64,000 nt of DNA from Flavobacterium sp. DG2-3 (lineage in GTDB: Bacteria > Bacteroidota > Bacteroidia > Flavobacteriales > Flavobacteriaceae). The position numbers were made by a program, and so were the translations under genes. The stretch spans positions 372,001 through 436,000 of the forward strand of contig NZ_JAVAMB010000001.1 of the NCBI RefSeq assembly GCF_030730925.1, written 5' to 3'. Under the pieces are notes generated by a model, which saw only the letters and a list, made by a program, of their open reading frames with translations, was not told the origin of the DNA and ran no database searches. Shown in pieces: positions 61,739 to 64,000 of the stretch. Numbering within the stretch: position 1 is the first letter of the stretch; each line of letters begins with the position of its first letter.

Positions 61739-62923
61739 TTAGTTAGATTTATTTGAAAGAAAAATCACTCTAAATAACGCTTTAATAAATGGAATTTTGG
61801 GACACTTTAAAATAACTTTAACATCTTCAAAAAAAGTGGTGTCTTCGTCTAAAAACTTAAAAATCAGTTTCGGATTTCCTGTTTTGAATAAGGAAGAGAA
61901 AATCGAACTTCCCAATTCGTTATTTCGATGAAGAATATCCAAAAGGAGCAAATCGTAAAACCAAAATCTTGATTTTTTATGAAACAATGTCATACTGAGC
62001 GGAGTCGAAGTATCATTCTGAAGAAACTGAATCAATTCAGAAGATTTTTTATCTGAATTTTTAAAAGTATAGCCCGTACTCGCTTTTGTCCACCCTCCTG
62101 CCGTACCTATATTCAGAACACGTTTGGTATTCTTTTCCCAAAAAGGATAACAAGTCATCGGTATGCTTCCCTCCTCTTTTTCGAGAATTTCGTAGTTTCC
62201 AGCACCTAATTTCGTCAGATAGCTTTCAATCTCATTTTCATATTCTTCTTTTTTAAGAAGCTTTTCCGAAAACAAAGTATATTCTACCAAAGCTTCTGTT
62301 TTAGAAATGGGCAAAACATACATAAATCTTGTATTTCCCCTTTGCTCTACCGAAAAATCCATGAAGGTCACTTGTTCCGGATTGAAAACTTCATTTTCCG
62401 TTTTCACAAACCAGCCCACAAAATGCTGCTGTAAAACAGGATATTTGTTTTGCCTTTCGGCGAAAGCTTTAGTGTAAATACTATTGAAAAGATAATGACA
62501 AGTGTATCTATTTTCTTCTGTTCCGACGAAAACATGTGTTTCCAGTTCATTAATGTCGGTTACTTTTTCGTTTAAGAAAGTAATATTCTGATGTTTCGAA
62601 ATTTCATCAAAAACAAAATTGTAGAAATCTAAACCGTGAATTTGATTGTATTGATACGGCTTCAACGCCAAATCACGATTAAAATCGGCATTGGCAAAAA
62701 GTGCAGAATCCCATTTTTTAGAAACAATCGAATTCCAAGCACTTTCTTCTTTTTCCCAAAAACACCAAGTTCTGTCATTGGTTTTCTTTGCATCTTTATC
62801 CAGAAATAAAATAGATTTATCTGCGAATTTTCCAGACAAAATCATTTTATAAACCGTCATCAGAGATGCGAGTCCAGTTCCTGTAAAAATGTAATCGAAA
62901 TGTGGGATTTGCGAAGAATTCAT
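61739..62923 (-). CDS. crtY: Lycopene beta-cyclase (CrtY family)
   Basis: This 394-residue flavoprotein has the N-terminal FAD-binding motif DYIFTGTGLASLMTVYKM, the DRTWCFWE motif and the substrate-site GGWTKASTGYTF motif of the CrtY family, which converts lycopene to beta-carotene. I start at the ATG at 62923; a TTG two codons earlier is less likely. Residues ~302-312 (NDTSTPLSMTL) are encoded by a copy of a dispersed palindromic repeat (61989-62020), accommodated in frame. No other carotenoid gene is in the window. The TPR gene follows 11 bases downstream. Confidence 0.9.
   Translation of the reverse strand: MNSSQIPHFDYIFTGTGLASLMTVYKMILSGKFADKSILFLDKDAKKTNDRTWCFWEKEESAWNSIVSKKWDSALFANADFNRDLALKPYQYNQIHGLDFYNFVFDEISKHQNITFLNEKVTDINELETHVFVGTEENRYTCHYLFNSIYTKAFAERQNKYPVLQQHFVGWFVKTENEVFNPEQVTFMDFSVEQRGNTRFMYVLPISKTEALVEYTLFSEKLLKKEEYENEIESYLTKLGAGNYEILEKEEGSIPMTCYPFWEKNTKRVLNIGTAGGWTKASTGYTFKNSDKKSSELIQFLQNDTSTPLSMTLFHKKSRFWFYDLLLLDILHRNNELGSSIFSSLFKTGNPKLIFKFLDEDTTFFEDVKVILKCPKIPFIKALFRVIFLSNKSN
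61989..62020. repeat. Dispersed repeat inside the lycopene cyclase gene
   Basis: tgtcatactgagcggagtcg onward is the same repeat family as at 338-426, 2250-2322 and 18702-18728, but it lies inside a coding region and keeps the frame open. Confidence 0.75.
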
Positions 62924-62971
62924 TCTCAAAAATAAGAAAATTTATTCTTTCTCTATTCTATATTAAAATTC

Positions 62972-63008
62972 AAAATCCTTTAAAGAAATTACATCTCTAA
63001 AGGATTTT
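62972..63008. terminator. Terminator between surface-protein and crtY genes
   Basis: A hairpin aaaatccttta / taaaggatttt with a 15-base loop lies at the end of the minus-strand gene at 63028. Confidence 0.75.
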
Positions 63009-63027
63009 AAACTGTTTCTTCTAAAAC

Positions 63028-63867
63028 TTATTTAGCTCTTTTCAATTCATTAATATCTTTTTGTTGTTCTTGAAGCATTTTTTGCTGATTTAAAATCAGA
63101 TCTTTTTGTTCTGCTAAAGTTTTATTTTGCTCAATTAAATACAAAGTAAGTTCTTCCACTTTCTTTAGAAGTGTTTTATTCATTTCTCCCAATTCCAAAC
63201 CATTATCAGCAATCTCTTTTGCAGATGGAACTTCTGGAAGATGTTTATTCTCTTTAATATATTTCTCCAGACTTTCTAATGATTTGATTTTATAATCCTC
63301 TTCAAAAACATAATCAGGCCAATTAACAGCTTCTACTTTTACTTCTTTTGAGCGGATGTTTCCATTTACTGAAAGTTTTTCTCTTGGAGCTGATGTACCA
63401 ATACCTACATTTCCTCCATTAAAATAACTATCCCCATTGCTCGCTATTACATTTGCAAATACTCCATTATATTGCATTGCAAATTGATTTTCTGACCAAT
63501 AACTAGTGTCTCCAGGATAAGTATAGCCATACATTTTAATACCTCCATTAGAATCATTACTATTCATATCTAATGTTAGTTTCGCGACAGGATTTCTTCT
63601 ACTCCCAATTTCAACATTTCCATTATCTGATATTATTAATCTCGCTCCATAATTAGTCCAATCTTGATTATAATTCCAAAATTGAAGAGAATTACCATAC
63701 GCATTTGTCATATTGTATAGAGTCCAACGATAAGAATTTGTTCCCGTTTTCAATGGATTTTCTAAAATTACAGATCCTCCTTCATTTGTTGCTTCTGTAA
63801 AAACATTCGATTGAGCAAAAGAATTTAATGCTGTCAGTATAAACAGTGAGTAAAAAAAGCTTTTCAT
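63028..63867 (-). CDS. Secreted coiled-coil protein with tail-fibre-like repeats
   Basis: This encodes 279 residues with a signal peptide (LFILTALNSFAQ, residues 8-19). The middle has beta-rich segments and the GNVGIGTSAPREKLSVNGNI turn common in Bacteroidota proteins with a tail-fibre-like, trimeric beta structure. The C-terminal ~75 residues form a long coiled coil (EMNKTLLKKVEELTLYLIEQNKTL to the end). It is probably a cell-surface or secreted fibre. It is not a phage gene by context; no other phage-like genes are present. Confidence 0.87.
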   Translation of the reverse strand: MKSFFYSLFILTALNSFAQSNVFTEATNEGGSVILENPLKTGTNSYRWTLYNMTNAYGNSLQFWNYNQDWTNYGARLIISDNGNVEIGSRRNPVAKLTLDMNSNDSNGGIKMYGYTYPGDTSYWSENQFAMQYNGVFANVIASNGDSYFNGGNVGIGTSAPREKLSVNGNIRSKEVKVEAVNWPDYVFEEDYKIKSLESLEKYIKENKHLPEVPSAKEIADNGLELGEMNKTLLKKVEELTLYLIEQNKTLAEQKDLILNQQKMLQEQQKDINELKRAK

Positions 63868-63971
63868 TTTTGTAGTTTTATTTCGATTTATTTTTAATTG
63901 GTCAAATAAACGAAAAAATCACATCAAAAAAACACATAAGAAAAAACACTACTAAAGTTCTGCAAGAAAAT

Positions 63972-64000
63972 TTATTCTTTCAATTTTTCCAAAAGAACTT
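63972..64000 (-). other. Possible 3' end of another minus-strand gene
   Basis: The last 29 bases read on the minus strand give LLEKLKE followed by a TAA stop at 63974..63972, with coding-like codon choice. It could be the end of a gene that continues past the window, but the stretch is too short to tell. Confidence 0.25.

Noticed and set aside
63028..63867. Phage tail fibre gene of a prophage
   Set aside because: The tail-fibre-like words are common in secreted Bacteroidota proteins, the product has a signal peptide, and no phage genes are nearby.
1..64000. tRNA and rRNA genes
   Set aside because: I looked for conserved tRNA arms and rRNA segments in the intergenic spaces and found none I could support.

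Overview
The window comes from a Bacteroidota genome, most likely a Flavobacterium. The sequence is AT-rich. Several promoters have the Bacteroidota -7 box TAnnTTTG. A gliding-motility lipoprotein gene (gldH) is present, many products are lipoproteins or begin with signal peptides ending in Q, and the intergenic spaces are full of short palindromic repeats of a kind common in flavobacteria. I found no rRNA, tRNA, CRISPR array or prophage. The gene names rest on motifs read by eye, not on database searches.

Layout. 1-6.9 kb: a small basic protein, a GH43 glycosidase flanked by inverted repeats, metG, and an NfeD-like/flotillin pair. 7-17 kb: four paralogous secreted proteins of unknown function interleaved with an EamA transporter, a HAD phosphatase, a chloramphenicol-acetyltransferase-like protein and an OmpA-family protein. 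17-24 kb: ferritin, a small Lys/Cys-rich protein, DUF2461, a short SSB, a GNAT-nitrilase fusion overlapping a zinc-finger gene, and a multi-spanning M28 peptidase. 24-29 kb: an NAD-dependent epimerase, then an Ogt-type methyltransferase, a DEDD exonuclease and an AlkZ-like glycosylase (a DNA-repair-flavoured stretch), then a SpmA/SpmB-like membrane protein. 29-36 kb: a first HUH/Y1 transposase with its own palindromes, a lipoprotein, fumarase, a PAS protein, DNA polymerase IV, a phosphoesterase and a small outer-membrane-type protein. 36-43.5 kb: scoB, a class A beta-lactamase, scoA, PBP1A, gldH and a PSP1 (RicT-like) gene, all on the minus strand. 43.7-49 kb: a zincin-like lipoprotein, further lipoproteins and two ankyrin-repeat genes, one ending in a SHOCT domain. 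49-53.4 kb: ferredoxin, trhP, a palindrome array, a second HUH transposase, and trhO. 53.8-59.6 kb: a complete RND efflux operon. 59.7-64 kb: bacilliredoxin, an ArsR-type regulator, a TPR protein, lycopene cyclase and a coiled-coil surface protein.

The most striking region is 49.2-53.4 kb. The two mechanistically different enzymes known to hydroxylate tRNA uridine 34, the U32-family TrhP and the rhodanese-family TrhO, lie in the same neighbourhood. TrhO carries an extra C-terminal domain of about 85 residues that is roughly 50% identical to the C-terminal domain of TrhP. A ferredoxin gene overlaps the end of trhP by one base. A RAYT-like transposase and an array of nine or ten 20-bp palindromes sit between the two enzymes.

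Other notable points are the four-member secreted protein family, a beta-lactamase gene between scoA and scoB flanked by palindromic repeats, a dispersed repeat apparently accommodated inside the lycopene cyclase reading frame, and two transposase genes associated with two different palindrome families.
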